From Augochlora pura (lineage: Eukaryota > Arthropoda > Insecta > Hymenoptera > Halictidae), in contig NC_135774.1 in NCBI RefSeq assembly GCF_028453695.1, forward strand, positions 7,378,001 through 7,442,000: 64,000 nucleotides of DNA, given 5' to 3'. The position numbers and the translations under genes were made by a program. Shown here in pieces: positions 12,951 to 26,085 of this stretch (positions within the stretch are counted from its first letter, which is position 1; the number at the start of each line of letters is the position of its first letter). The notes under the pieces were generated by a model. That model worked only from the letters and a program-made list of their open reading frames with translations. It searched no databases and had not been told where the DNA came from.

Positions 12951-15318
12951 AGAAATGTATACAATCTAAATATGTATATACACCTATCAATGCGCCTACA
13001 ATACACCTACAATACACCTATATTGAATCAAAGAAGCAAATGTTATTCTACACATTTATTCCTCATTAGTTAGAATTTCGATAATTCGGAAATATTTTTA
13101 ATTTTATTCAGAAGAAAATGATTGTCAAAGTAAAGCGAAACACGAATGTCAAAATTTGTAAATGGATTCTAGGAATACATTTAAATAAATTTTTGATATA
13201 TTTAAATAACAAAATTTGTTATTAGTAATCATATTAACTATAATAACTTAATTTTAATATAAAACAAAATTATGCTTGACATGAACGTGCAAAGTTAACT
13301 AAATATCTTCAGGAATATTGAACGTACAAAAAAAAGTTTCGTCCAAAAGTTTTTCATTTTTCTACGGAAGATGCAATTCCAAAATAAAAAGTATATGTTT
13401 ATGATTTCAAAAATTGAGATAACTTTAACATAACCTTAAAAACGCTTGTGCATTAAAATCTGGTGGTGCCATTTGAATCCCCACTCGTCATACTAAAATG
13501 CATGTGTCAATTTGTGACATATTTTGTAACCTATCCTTTATTACTAGATTTTACCCTGTATAACATCTATTTAAGTTTCTTGTTACAATGAATAATCTTT
13601 TCATTGGCGAATGAAACATTCCTGTTTGTGCAATAACGTATTAAAATGAGAATATACACAAAAATTCGCAATCTAATAGATTAAGCATAACAATTTATAT
13701 TTCTTGTATAAATTACACTAGCAAAATAATTTTAAATAAAAATCTGATTTTGATATTGCGATTACTTTTTGCTCTGAGCAAATATTTTCACTAACTTCTC
13801 GTTGAAAGTAGTACGTTATTAGTCGCCTTAACTTTCCAAGTCTACACAGAACGAAGAAGTGTGCATCTTTATAAGTCTCGGGAAAATTATCTAAGTTTGC
13901 TGTTTAATCTGGCGGATATTACAGTTGACGCTTTCGCCGTGCAGTATATGTATATATAACGAAATAATTTCATTTGTTCGTTTGTACGTCCTTCGGTTTC
14001 GTTGAAAATATATGATATTTTCTTGATGCACATAAAAACCTGAAGACGACGTCGCATTATTGATCATCGCGACGGGACGCTTGTTCACCGTTTTGCGGTT
14101 TTACAACAGAGAGAATTATTGGAGTAGAAACGTAGCTTTAGTTGCCGATGGAAAAAAATTTTTTTAAAGAGAATAATAAGACCCTGCACTGATTCCAGCA
14201 AGCGGAAACGTCGGAAGTGATTTTATCATTCGGCTTACCATTGAATTCTACTACTTTTTTTTCTATGAAGACGATTTTAATTACGTCACATCCAGAATTC
14301 TCTTAACTGACTCGAATAGACTTTTAATTTCATACGTTTTAGACATTTAAAAGAAAAATATAACAATGTTAAAATAATCGTTACATTCTTACGTACGAGA
14401 ATTTCATATTGTTTTTCTCCCTTAAACGCTAATGGTTGTAATTACTTAATAGTAGACTGAAGATAAAATAAAATTAAGGAATAATTTTCTTTGATAATTA
14501 AAACATTACTCATGGTAAGCAGAGTTGAGCATTATTAGAACTGTTTCGAATGAATATTTATCTAATTATCTGAATAAATTCTGTTCAGTCAATTACTTTA
14601 TTCAAATAAAAAGCACTCGTTATTTGTCATAAGTTATTCTCTCTATTTATTCGAATATTTTTTTATTTTTATAATTTTTTATTCATTCAAGACATTGGGA
14701 TAGAGGTTGAAAAATTATTTGAATAATGAGATGAGTTGTTCAGAAAGTATTTATAGAATTATAAAATTGAAGACTATACGTCTAGCTAACTTTGTGAATT
14801 TTCAGACAAATAAAAAATAAAAGATGGAAGCATAAGAAAATATAAAAACGTTTTTAAATGTGATTATATTACTCATAGTAAATACGATATGTAATTTTAT
14901 GATGCTGCATGTTTAATTTATTTATATTTGCAAAAAAAAAGCACAAAACGTATTGTAATTTATCAGAATCCAATCAACTTTTAACAAATAACTTACTGAG
15001 CATCCTAATAACAAGTTTTCAGCTCATTCAAGAAACAATAATTATTTTTGAACTAAGAATTTAATAGAGATTTTTTTAGTTTGCATTATATAGCATTATA
15101 TAGCACAGCCATTAATAAATTGATACTTAACTCATATAAAGGCATGCTACACATGGATTTTAATGCTTGTATATTAAATCAACAAATTGTATATTATAAT
15201 AATATCGACAGTTATTATAAATTAGTTATTGGTTATTACAAATTACTTATAAATTGTTTGAATTTAGTTACAGTTATACTTTGTTTATATCCCTATGAAT
15301 TCATTTGTAAGGTTTATA

Positions 15319-15445
15319 TACAGGGTGTTTCAAAATTATGTGCACTCCGGGAAATGGGGGGTACCTGAGGCCATTTCAAGTAACCTTTTCCTTTGCCGAA
15401 ATGCAATCCGCGGCTTTGTTAACGAGTTGTTAACAATTAAAGTTG
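15319..15445. mobile_element. Foldback MITE fragment (left half)
   Basis: It begins TACAGGGTGTTTCAAAATTA and continues through GGGGGGTACCTGAGG, CATTTCAAGTAACC and TTAACGAGTTGTTAAC, as in the left arms at 42605 and 53617. The sequence after it does not fold back, so the right half has been lost or replaced. Confidence 0.65.
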
Positions 15446-16027
15446 TCAAGCCCGTCTCGGTGACAGGAGCCACGGCCACGTATCTCCTCTGAGCCGCGTT
15501 CGATCATCAAATAAGAATTTCATGAATTTCACAAATATTATTAATGAAAAACTTACCAATTCCGTTGTAAATGTTGTAATCCAGAAGATGTAATCCACTA
15601 ATGTAGAACGGCACAGATTACACTAACTGTCACTTTCACTTTCACTTTCGCTGCACTATTATTCAACACTGATCACGAATTATTCAACAATTAACACTTG
15701 TCCGAAGTTTCCAGCGATATTTTGTGTGGCCCCGAAAATGGCCGATTAAATTTAAATTCGGTGCTCGAAATATCTACCGTCCATGTCGAGACACCATCTC
15801 GCCCGGAAGGGTACTTGCCTTCTTGCAATTTCCTTGCTGTAGCACACGCGTCTCCATCGAGCTGCGCATACACCCAAATTATTTTGAACTGTTCTTGCGG
15901 CGTGTACATACATTTTAAAGAACCGAGAAGTTGTATCAACAAAATCTCAAACGAAACTGACCTTGACTGACCTGAAACTGACTACCAAGATGTTTCCTTA
16001 ATATTCTTGTATACACAACCATAGAGT

Positions 16028-16662
16028 TGTAGCGCCCAGTCGTGCGCACAAGAGAAAGTCTCTTCTTCGTGGAAACAACGAACGTAATTTACGACTCTCG
16101 TTCGACGGAGCTATTTTTGAGTCGACATTTTCCAGATCTTTGCAACGCATGTTTATTAGAGTCTTTTCCGAAGGTTCGCAATAGCAAACAGAGACCGTCG
16201 TAAATTAAGGGATTATCTGAAGGGTACTTGGGCCGGACGCGCATCGACTTTCGTGCACGTGGGTCCGGCGCGGGTGGCCTGAAGAAAAGTCCCACGTTCG
16301 CACGGTAAAACGCATCCCCTCCGGTCACCTCGCCGCTCCGAAAACAAGCACGCAAAGGGCGTATGGAGTAGGCGGTGATACGGAAAAACGAACAGCACTG
16401 ATTGGAAAATACCCAGCGCGCGGGTTAGCCAATCAGGGTTGTTTCGGAATTTTACCAGAGCAAGCGCGAAGTTATAGTTTTTAAGAAACGGACTTGATTG
16501 CGACGCGTCTAGAGATTAACGTTGCGAAAGAACGCTCTCCTCGATTGCCACGCCGAGTCCGATAGACAGTGAGAGTTCGGAGAATTTTGTATATATGTAC
16601 ATACATTCAGTAAAGACAAGTAACTTCACATCGTGCACGATTAATTCACCTATCTACCCACA
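16028..16662. mobile_element. Solo LTR of a Gypsy- or Bel-like retrotransposon, 635 bp
   Basis: The block starts TGTAGCGCCC and ends CTACCCACA, with the TG...CA ends of LTRs. It is bracketed by a 4-bp duplication GAGT at 16024-16027 and 16663-16666. Its GC content is much higher than the flanks. Inside are a CCAATCAG box near 16428, a TATAG-like box near 16473, a TATATATG near 16590 and an AGTAAA near 16609; an AATAAA also exists on the other strand near 16155. Orientation is therefore not settled. No internal gag or pol and no second copy lie nearby, so it is a recombined solo LTR. The short open frames inside it are not genes. Confidence 0.72.
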
Positions 16663-17796
16663 GAGTTTTTTAATTCGTTTAAATTACATTATTTTATTAC
16701 TTTATTGAACTGGATAATTTACAATCACTAAGGAGTCGTAATAGTTACCTATTAACTAGATTATTCTTTGCTAGACTCTGATTTCGCTTAGCGTTTTAAT
16801 GAAATCACGCTATAACGCGTTATCTATCCCCGAGTATTAAAGGAACACGCTAATTTCGCAGGCACGCGAAATAGAGAGTCGTTAAAACAGTTTCGCTTTA
16901 TTCCGATTGGGCCGAATTGTTATCGTCTAGCAGTTTCATCGGATTATCGCGTCATTATTTTGTCCGATACCGGCGGTCGTAACGATCGATTTTCACGGTG
17001 TCGAAAAATAGAAGATCGCAACAGCAGACATTGATGTAATTGTAACGACCCTAACGAATCCCTGGGACGTCCCAGCAGCAACGCAGACGTCTTTAATTAA
17101 TCTATAACAATCAATTATTGTTTTTTTAGGTGTCGGATCGGAAATGGAAATATCGGATATACACAATTGTGTCGTGCAGTTGGTACTTTAATACCCCGCG
17201 ACTTACGCAGCTATCCCTGCACCGTTATTATTAATCAGAGTACAAGTTTTAATGGACTTTTCTGCTAATAACTTCGCTGCGCTATCTCTCTGAAAATAGT
17301 ACATTTCATTAATTAATTAAATATCACCTGTCTGAATTGCTTTCAACGATGCTTCGTTAACCTCTTCGTCATTAAATGCACGAACTTAAACAAAACACGG
17401 AGATACGTGGGTTTTTAAATAAAAACGTAATCTATTTCATTAATTAATTATGTAAATCTGCAATTTACTGGATTTGCTCTAAACGCGTCCAATTTTCTCC
17501 GTTTAAATGAAGAAATCCTTTATTTCATCATTCAAGATAACTATAGATTGTGAACTCGAAAATTCTATCCACATCTACCCACACGTCTCGACTAATTTAG
17601 AAACTTGTCCATTAATTAATTGCATTTCTCAATTAGAAATGATGTGTGGGTAGTTGTCGGATGCGTGGGATCCTTTGGGTAACGCGTGGGAGGATCCCGG
17701 GTGCGTGGTGTTCACTGGGTGGCGTGTGGGTGAATGTCGAGTGCGTGATTATCACTGAGTGACGGGTGGCGGAATGTTTAATCTTTTAGTTCACCC
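16663..17796. other. Gap without gene; moderate CpG content
   Basis: Following the solo LTR there is about 1.1 kb of mixed composition. The sequence near 16900-17080 is GC-richer. From 17640 to 17770 there are G-rich words based on GTGTGGGTG and GCGTGGGA that look like a degenerate short tandem repeat. No gene is visible. Confidence 0.4.
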
Positions 17797-18432
17797 ATTA
17801 TACAGTGTGTCCTATTTTAATATCCCAGGGCAAATGCATGTCGAGAAATGTATGAATGATATGAAAGAAAGGTTTCAAACAGATGTATCTACATAACTTC
17901 GAGGGGAGCAGATTGTGCTGTCATTTATTCGACCTAGAAGTGAACATGGAAAAGCCTACAAGGTTCAACTTCCAATTTTCAAATCGCAATCTGTATTTTT
18001 TACTACACATTGTTATGTCGCGCATCGAGACGTTTTCAAAAAACCGTTTAAATGTAACTTTTGCGTAACTTCTTTCCGAGATATAAACTTTTTAAGTTAA
18101 CGTGCCTGCGGCATCAGCGTTACCCGATGCACACCGTGAGGAAGTTGCACGGTCGGCTTGCACGACATACGCTAGTTAACTTTAAAAGTTTATATCTGGG
18201 AAAGTAGTTGCGCAAAAGTTACATTTAAGTAATGTCTTGAAAACACCTTGAGACTGGTTACAATAATATGTAAAGAAAAAAACAGATTCTAATTGAACAT
18301 CTCGAAGCTGAGTTTTGAAGGTTTCTTCAAGGTTATCACAGAACATCAAATAAATGACGATGCAACCTATAACCTTCGAAACCGTACAACTTTTAGCTGA
18401 AACATTTTTTCATATTATTCGTACTCATAGTA
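17797..18432. mobile_element. Long foldback element of about 630 bp
   Basis: The two halves are imperfect inverted repeats around a centre near 18125. For example, GTTTAAATGTAACTTTTGCG and GAGATATAAACTTTTTAAG on the left pair with CAAAAGTTACATTTAAG and AAAGTTTATATCTGGG on the right. More distant blocks also pair (GAATGATATGAAAG with CATATTATTC, and CATTTATTCGACC with GAACATCAAATAAATG). The left end carries ACAGTGTGTCCTATTTTAAT. The short open frames in the left arm are not genes. Confidence 0.65.
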
Positions 18433-21091
18433 TTTGTTCTAGGAGACAAATGGGATAACTGTTGTCAGTGGAGTAAAATTACCGCGACTGAGAATTTGAC
18501 TGCGGATTTTTATACCAAATAAATATTTTCCAGCTCACTTGTAAGAAATTGAAGTTAGATGAATATATATTTGTTATTCATTAAATTGGATAAGTCGATA
18601 ATTGTAACACATTATTCTTAAACTTATTTTTCTCGTTAGTTATAAATGCATAAAATCCCTAGTCTAGTGACAAGTAATGGGAATAATCGAAATAAAATTT
18701 CCCACACTGATAGCTGTTACAAATAATTCGAAAAAGTTCCCTTCATCGAAAATTGTCGTCAGAAACTGAAATAGAAGTTCCGACGTAATTAATAATTATT
18801 ACCAACGAACCAAAGTTTCAGTCTATTGCACTTGTGATTTGTATTTAGAAAAAGAAATTTTTTAATCACTTGTTTTAGATTTTACGATTCGTAACTACTT
18901 CTCGAATAACATAAGTACGATTTGGTAATGAAATTTTTTGTGTAATTATTCCTACGAGACCGTGATATTTTCCCTAATTCTATCATTTTTGCGATACAAT
19001 CGAACATAGAAAGAATTTTTGACTCGTTGCGTCTGACATTTTACGAAACGAATCACGCTATAAGCACGATTAATTATTAAATCTTTATTTCCGTTTTGTT
19101 CGGGACAAATTCTTGCCTGTCGCACCGTTATCGCTTAATCTTGACATTTATTAATGATCTGTGACATTTTATATTGAATTAAACGTCGAAGTTTTCCATT
19201 GAAACGAGTGCAATCAATCTTCGTCAATTTATACCCATTTATTTTTCGTCAGTTTTTATTCAATTGCATATCAGCGGGGATTGAAAACCGATATCGATTG
19301 AAGATTGCCTTGTTTGTAATGAGGTTCGATTAATATTTACAAACATATAATTGAATGCACCCCGGTTCGGTCGAATTTACATAAATTGATCCATTTTGAT
19401 AAGTTCGATACTACAAGAGTTTTTTCAATATTAATTACTGAAACAATTATACTGTAAATATGTCATGAAATGACAAGAATTAAGAGACACGTAACGAGTG
19501 AGTTACAACTAATTGTGGTCTACCATTGTTCGGAGATTTGAAATTAGAATACAAACGTGTTGTTATTGTTGAAAGTATAGTACCAAAAGAAGAATCGCAA
19601 GATTTAGTCGAGCACAATTCACAATCCATTGTTCATTCTAATAAAGAAAAAAAATAGGAAAATAAAAAATATCCCAAAGGTTATACACGATTACAATTTT
19701 ACAATGGATGCGATATAAATATGAAAATATGAAAATATAAAAATATAAAAATAAAAAAATATAAAAATATGGAAATATCAAATACTATGATATAACAGGT
19801 AGCAGAGGGAAGAAATATTATTATAAAATTTTCGTACATTTAGACCAACGAATATGTAATGCTCACATATTATACAACAAGAAAGGCGAAATAATAAGAT
19901 ATTTACAGTTTCGTCTTCAAATAATAGATGATCTAATTGCAAAATAACACCAAAAATTACCAGAAACAAGTAAGGAAACAGCTAACCTCCATCATTGCTT
20001 CGTTTGACAAAAAGTCATTTTATTGAATATATATCAGCATCTGTTAACCAAGAAAAATCGTCTAAATCATACACAATATGCTATTTACATCGAATTGGTG
20101 GACAGAGGATTAGAAAGGAAACGAGATACTATTGTCCAAAGTAAGACATAAATTTTTATATCCCCTAGATATATCACACAAAACGTAACTACAAATAGAC
20201 ATTAAACATTTTTCCAACATCAAATTTTAAGTTTTCGTAGAAAATTGTGTACTTCTCACTTACTGGATTCAAAATGTTTATGTGTAAGATCAATGGAACA
20301 GCTCATCATTCGTCGCGTCTATTAATCCATGTCAATAACGATTCACTTTGTTTCATTTGTAAATCTTTGCACACGGTGTGATCACCGTATCGTCGCGCGT
20401 TGATGTTTGATTAATAAATGAAAATTATCATTTTTATACGATTTCCTGTTTTGTTAAAAACACGCTTCATTAAACTGTAATATTCACGCTGATGCCCAAC
20501 GGAAATAACAGCCGAATTAATTGGAAACGAGCAACATTTTTGTCAGATGCTAGAAATGCTGACAATGAGCTTATATAAAGCTATATGCGTTATAGCATAA
20601 TTAAAATATGAATATTTATATCAGCCTCGGTGAAACATATAATTGTTATTCGTCTTTGCGATTTTAAACACTCGTAATTAATTTTGCAATGATTAATATG
20701 CCTGTATATTTTCCTTGCAGTAAATTGTGATTGTAATGAAAATTCCCGATTTTAATGAAAATTCCCGATTTTAACAAACAAATTAACGACGATCGCAGCC
20801 GTGCAATAATTTATCTTTTGTTGAAATATCTTTCAGCTGAACTGTTTCCAATAACATTTTCTAAAACTGTACAAAAATCATAATGGTTATCAAATGGAAA
20901 CGTAGTATGATTTTTTAAAGCTAGATCCATAAACGTATACGTTACGAGAAATGTATTTATTTCAATTATTATATGTTGTTATTGTAAACGTTTATAATAT
21001 AAACGTTTCATTAAACCGTCAATGACGGTTACGTAAGTAATTTAATTATAAGAAGATTTCATTTTCAATGTGAATATGATATAGTATGATA
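18433..21091. other. No gene seen
   Basis: AT-rich sequence with no open frame of note and no recognised transposon apart from the AT run at 19725. Confidence 0.5.
19725..19780. repeat. (AAAATAT)n low-complexity run
   Basis: Successive ATGAAAATAT and ATAAAAATAT words; a simple AT-rich repeat. Confidence 0.8.
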
Positions 21092-21184
21092 TACAGGGTG
21101 ATTCATTTTTTTCTCTACCTCGAAACAAGATAAGTTTCATTTCGGACATTTCTAAAAGCAACCTATAATTTAAAAGATAATTAA

Positions 21185-21505
21185 CCACTTCGGTACGAGC
21201 GTCGACTATAGTCGACGGCCACCGATGAACACGCACAGCCGAGTGTCGACTATAGTCGACGGCCGTGATATGAACGCACACGGCCGAGCATCGACTATAG
21301 TCGACTATAGTCGACTGCCAAGAACTTTTGCCTTATCTCTACAAATGCAGTGTTTACGTCCAGAAATACACATAAATAAGCTTTTCTCGTCAAAGATCTG
21401 TAAAAGAGCAAAACGGATTCACTGTCGATGCTCGAAGTAGCATGCGCATGGTGAGTGCCGGCTGTGGGCACAATTTCGTGGCCGATGCGCGCCGTACCGA
21501 AGTGG
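21185..21505. mobile_element. TTAA element, family C, carrying a palindromic minisatellite
   Basis: TTAA lies at 21181-21184 and 21506-21509. The 13-bp ends CCACTTCGGTACG are perfect inverted repeats. The element is GC-rich against an AT-rich background. Its left third holds repeats built on the 16-bp palindrome GTCGACTATAGTCGAC. The two open frames across it are by-products of the repeat and not genes. Confidence 0.82.
21201..21317. repeat. Palindromic minisatellite, about 44-bp unit, three copies
   Basis: The palindrome GTCGACTATAGTCGAC occurs at 21201-21216 and 21245-21260, and in an extended TATAGTCGAC form at 21290-21317. The spacers resemble each other (GGCC...TGAACACGCACAGCCGAG). Confidence 0.85.
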
Positions 21506-22530
21506 TTAAGAGCAAATCATCTAATGGGTATATTTACATGTACCTATATAAATATAAATACCTATATATAGCTATATTTACATATATTTTGTAAAATTTC
21601 ATATCTATTTTTTGGTAAGCGTAATATAGATGATTTTTTTGTTCAAAATTGCAAGTTTTTAATCAAATGACCGTCGTTGTTCACAAAAATTGACTTTTTC
21701 AATATAGACACTAACGAATGTATCACTGTTTATTTACCTTATGAAACCAAATTTTAATGCAATCATTATACATATAAAATTCTATTAACACTATCAGTTT
21801 TAATTATCGCTTAATTGTTCACAGGAACTGCACACAGAACATTGTTGGATGTTGTTAGAACGCAGCAAATCTATTTACTAATCAATATGCAATTATTAGT
21901 AGCTATTGTTATAATACGCGATATAATACACGTTACAATATACGCTGTTAAACGCGAATCTGCTTTCAATTTGCTTCCAATAATGTTATCATCGCTGGTG
22001 ATAGTTTACCGCAAATTAATCATCACTATTAGAAACCTTTGGTACGAATTTTGTAAACCACGATGTCATTGTTTAAATTGATTACCACATTCGGCTCAGA
22101 AACGAGTCACACATCAGATATTGTAGAACAGAAGTCTGGGAATTCGTTTCCTGCGACCTAAATTCAATACTAATCGTTATTATATTGAAAATTATTTTTT
22201 GTTATAAATTGACAATTCTTCGAAGCTTCCAAATAAAAAATAGTATTAATGTTTTACGATACTGTGATAATATACAACGTTTTAGAGACGAAATTTTCAA
22301 ATTTAAAGTAAAATTAAATATATTACATACTAATTATAAAACATCAAAGAACAGTTATTGAATGATGGTTTCTATATGTATTAGCAGATGTACCACAAGT
22401 AAATAATTTACTTTTCAACATTTTCTAATACATATATGATTGCATAATATGAGCCGCATATCTCCAACAATTTTGCATTTTTTATAGAAGAATTTAGCTT
22501 ATAAGAATAATTAAAAAACATGAAAACATT

Positions 22531-22928
22531 CAGTGATGTGCATAATTATAAACTCAAAATAACTTTTACGTTGTTAATGATATGTAAATAAGATTTTAAT
22601 AAAATCATAATTGTATTTATATTTATATTTTCCATTATTTCTAATACAAAAATATACAAATATAAGGTTTTGTTAAGTTCTTGTCAATTGTATATGGTAC
22701 TTCAGTTGAAGGAGGCTTCCGACAAGGCTGTGAATAATTAAAAATCAAACTAATTTCTTCATTTTCACTGATATTTAAATAAAAGCCAAAAATGCCTATA
22801 TTTATACACTTCTGTTTTTTATTAATTGTAATATAGAAATTTAGAAATATGATGTTTTGTTAATTTCTTTTTTAAATATCACAGGAAAAGTAAAAGTTAC
22901 TTTGAGTCAATAATTATTCACACCACCG
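22531..22928. mobile_element. Tc1/mariner-like MITE, 398 bp
   Basis: The left terminus CAGTGATGTGCATAATTATA continues into CTCAAAATAACTTTTAC. The right terminus is its inverted copy (GTAAAAGTTACTTTGAGTCA, then ATAATTATTCACACCACCG), giving termini of about 40 bp. TA follows the right end. No transposase is visible. It is the reference for the broken copy at 53598-54701. Confidence 0.75.
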
Positions 22929-24400
22929 TATGTGAAAAATATTTAAGAATCTTCCTGTCAGACATCAATAGCCAATTCGAACAATTGTAGGTTCAGAGCT
23001 TTTACCAAAATTAGTACGATACTTAATTCGAAGAAGCTTTACAAGAACACGACAATAAAAACTTTTAACACTCAACAACCAGTTAAATCTGCAATGAACA
23101 TTCCGCACAGATTTTATCGTTTTCTAAATCGTAGTCGAACACAACGTCTCGCCTGGATCGCTCAAACTAGAATACGAAACCGTCGCGTAAAAACAAAAGT
23201 CGTTTGGGACGATCTCGTTCTTCGATTAATTTGATTGCTTTTAACATTATTTCGAAACAACTACTTTCTGCAGTCATTCGTTTTCCGAATTCATGAAAAA
23301 ATGCTTTAGATGTTTATAACATCGATATCGGACTTATGCACGCGTACTGATGTAGCAGCGAGGACAAAGGCGTTATTTATATCTCTATAATATGTTGTCA
23401 ACAATTAAACTCCACCTTGCCCCATATACGAAGCGAATCCTTCTACGATTATCTATTTTGTATTTTTGTGTCTAAGTTGAAACTTGTTTCGAGAAATGCG
23501 TTTTGATTAAAAAATACAAATATCATATTTAGCATTATTTAGTGACAGTTTTGGGTAAAATCAGTTAATATGAGAGCCAAACTTACTTTCGATATAAAAT
23601 TCTTGAATGTTGTAATCATGAAATTCTTTTTTCATAAATAACCATGTGTTAGTTGATTTTCTATATAATTGTGTTGATAATCAACTAACTGAAATCATTG
23701 TGTTTGAAATAGTTAGTTAAATTGGAAATATCTTTAAAGCGTACAGTCCTTTTCGGTAAATATTTAAAAAAACACACGATTTTCATTAATATTATTGACA
23801 CTTGATAAAACTTAGTGTTAAATTATTTTATAAATATATTACGTTATTGTTATTATATTACGTATTATTATTATATTATTCAATACTGAGAAGAAATGAT
23901 TTTCACCGTCTTCAATATGCTTTAATTATAAACTAGGAATACTAAATGGAACACTAATTAATTTAATCATGCTTCGTTAAAAAACGGAAAAACGATGATA
24001 TTTGGGTATTTCGTTAGGATAATTAATTTCAACAAAGAATAATGGCATACGGTGGAATAATTTTATGAAGGAGGATCTCATTTAAAAATACATATATCGT
24101 CTAACTTCTACTAATTTTCTAACAGTACAATATTTAAAATAATGAATTCATGAAGATTTTTAATATATGATCTTATCCAATAGATGAGCAAAGGGTATTC
24201 AAAGTAACTGAATTTCAACGCATTGGTATTCTTTTAATATAAAAACATATTTATTCAACATTTATACTTTCTGTTCACCATGAAAAAAAACGAGTAATTA
24301 ACAAAAAAGTAATTCGCTCATCTGCAAGATAAGGTCGCGTATTATAAGGATCTCCATGCATTTTTATTATATTTCAAATCATTCAGCTCCGAGATAATAA

Positions 24401-24608
24401 TATAGTCTTCACGCGACAAGAAGACACCTTTATGTTTACATTTCCCCACTTTCTAGCTGCTTCACTACCGCAGCTATCGATCGCTATTGGCCGATAAAGG
24501 TGACGAAGATCGAGTGGGATCGATAGCGACCGATAGCTGCGGTAGTGAAGCAGGTAGTAAGAGAAGGATTCCAAACGGAACGATAGCTTCTCGTTGCGTG
24601 AAGATGTA
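24401..24608. mobile_element. TATAG-ended MITE (family D), fullest copy, with long hairpin
   Basis: The left end is TATAGTCTTCACGCGACAAG and the right end is CTTCTCGTTGCGTGAAGATG, inverted. Inside is a second, stronger inverted repeat: about 24458-24487 pairs with 24524-24553 (CTTCACTACCGCAGCTATCG against CGATAGCTGCGGTAGTGAAG) around a 36-base loop. Relatives lie at 26086, 52087 and 60829. It is non-coding; a frame on the minus strand is only a by-product. Confidence 0.75.
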
Positions 24609-25064
24609 ATTTTAAATAACTCCTTTAAATGACTTTTAAAAACTCAATAAAGAACGGCTCGTTAAATTTTTCCGCAAAAATGCTTATATGTCACGTTTCT
24701 TCAGATTGTCAAGATTATTTCATGGAATTGATTTCACAAATTGATGAAGACAAGTCATACATGAACTCTCACTGATATTTATATTATTTAATGTCAACGC
24801 TAGTGACACGCGTAATTAAATAAAACCGCATTACTGTAAGCTACAGTTTATAAAACGGTAAAACTATGAAAAACCTCTGCACAAATTTTTAGTTTTGCAG
24901 GTAATTCTGGTAAAACCAACGCGAACGAAAAATTCGTTTCACCCGATAAGCGATTTAGCAAGCTGAAAATGGAATTAAAATACCATTAATCATTTACTCT
25001 ATTCATTAAGCTGTAATAGACTTTTTTCCGGCATCGCTTGAAAAAGAAAATTATATCGTGTTTC

Positions 25065-25620
25065 AGTTTTGAACGTCGCGTCGCGTCGCGTCGTCGGGGC
25101 CGGGCTCTCGGGTACGTTTTATTTCCGTGATAATTTTCCGCTGGGTTCTCAATATCTCCTCATGAAATCCATTAACGTGCAGCGATGATCCTCGATGCGT
25201 GAATATTTGATGGATACGGACCTTTTGCCGATCCGATGTCATAAAAGTTCCACTACTGCCGATTGATGGGAACTCGATACGCGGCCGCGTGTATACATGC
25301 ACGAGCGAGTACACGCGCACCCGTAAATGTAACCAACTTCTCTATCCGTCCCGCAATAATGGAACTTTTATGATATTTGAACAAAGAGACTTTCGAGACA
25401 TTCGTCCGGGAACAAATTTTCTTCGACCGTTCCACAAGCGGATATCGACGTCCATGGAGAAAACTCATTTTATCGGAGGCTAAAGCCTTTTCTATAACAC
25501 GGAAAACTGTACTCGCGAACGTATTTCTCCGCGGGCAACTTTTCTTTGGACACTTAACGCCGAGCATTCGCGACGCATTCGTATTTAACAGGGCGAGATT
25601 GATTTTATTGTCAACCGTTT
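25065..25620. other. GC- and CpG-rich island without a clear gene
   Basis: It starts with a CGTCGCGTCGCGTCGCGTCG run and stays GC-richer than its flanks for about 550 bases. Several open frames overlap on both strands, but none has splice sites or family features I can recognise. A 14-bp inverted pair TCATAAAAGTTCCA (25239) and TGGAACTTTTATGA (25360) lies inside. A conserved regulatory element or an unrecognised exon are both possible. Confidence 0.4.
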
Positions 25621-26085
25621 GAATTACGCGTCCTTATTACGGTGCTGTGAACAATTATAGACTCGATTGAATTTGTTAGTTATTTGTAATGTCATTTGCA
25701 ATGTGACGAAACTCCCTAGGGTAGTGGAACCTGTATAGTATGTGGCAGCCAATCACTGTACTTTTAGTTTGTTTTCATATATCATTAACTTTATATTTAT
25801 CGAATAAGACGTGCTGAATTTTTTTATTTGAATCCAAATAAATGTTTTATTTATAAATTAATTGAATATTTCAATTTATTGAAACTGTGAAAATTAAATA
25901 CGTAGAAGTTAGAAAGTTCTATGGTACCACAAGACTTATTTCAATTTTTTAGTACTAAATTTGGGAAATTTTCTGCAAAGCTTATCAAAAGGCTTAAAAA
26001 ATACTGATCGAAGAAAGATCCAATATTAAAGATCCAAATTAGAAATATTTCGGACCTATCAGTAGTTCGATTGCGATAATGCAAG

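Larger units (their letters stand above)
9986..15318. other. No gene seen
   Basis: Mostly AT-rich, with the low-complexity block, duplication and hairpin listed separately. The GC-richer part at 11640-11890 has a TCAGT initiator-like word near 11617 and a donor-like GGTGAGAG near 11818. It could be a non-coding first exon, but there is no supporting reading frame. Confidence 0.4.

Noticed and set aside
16089..16398. Overlapping open frames of 61 and 88 codons on the minus strand
   Set aside because: They lie wholly inside the solo LTR and follow from its high GC content; no gag, pol or host protein features.
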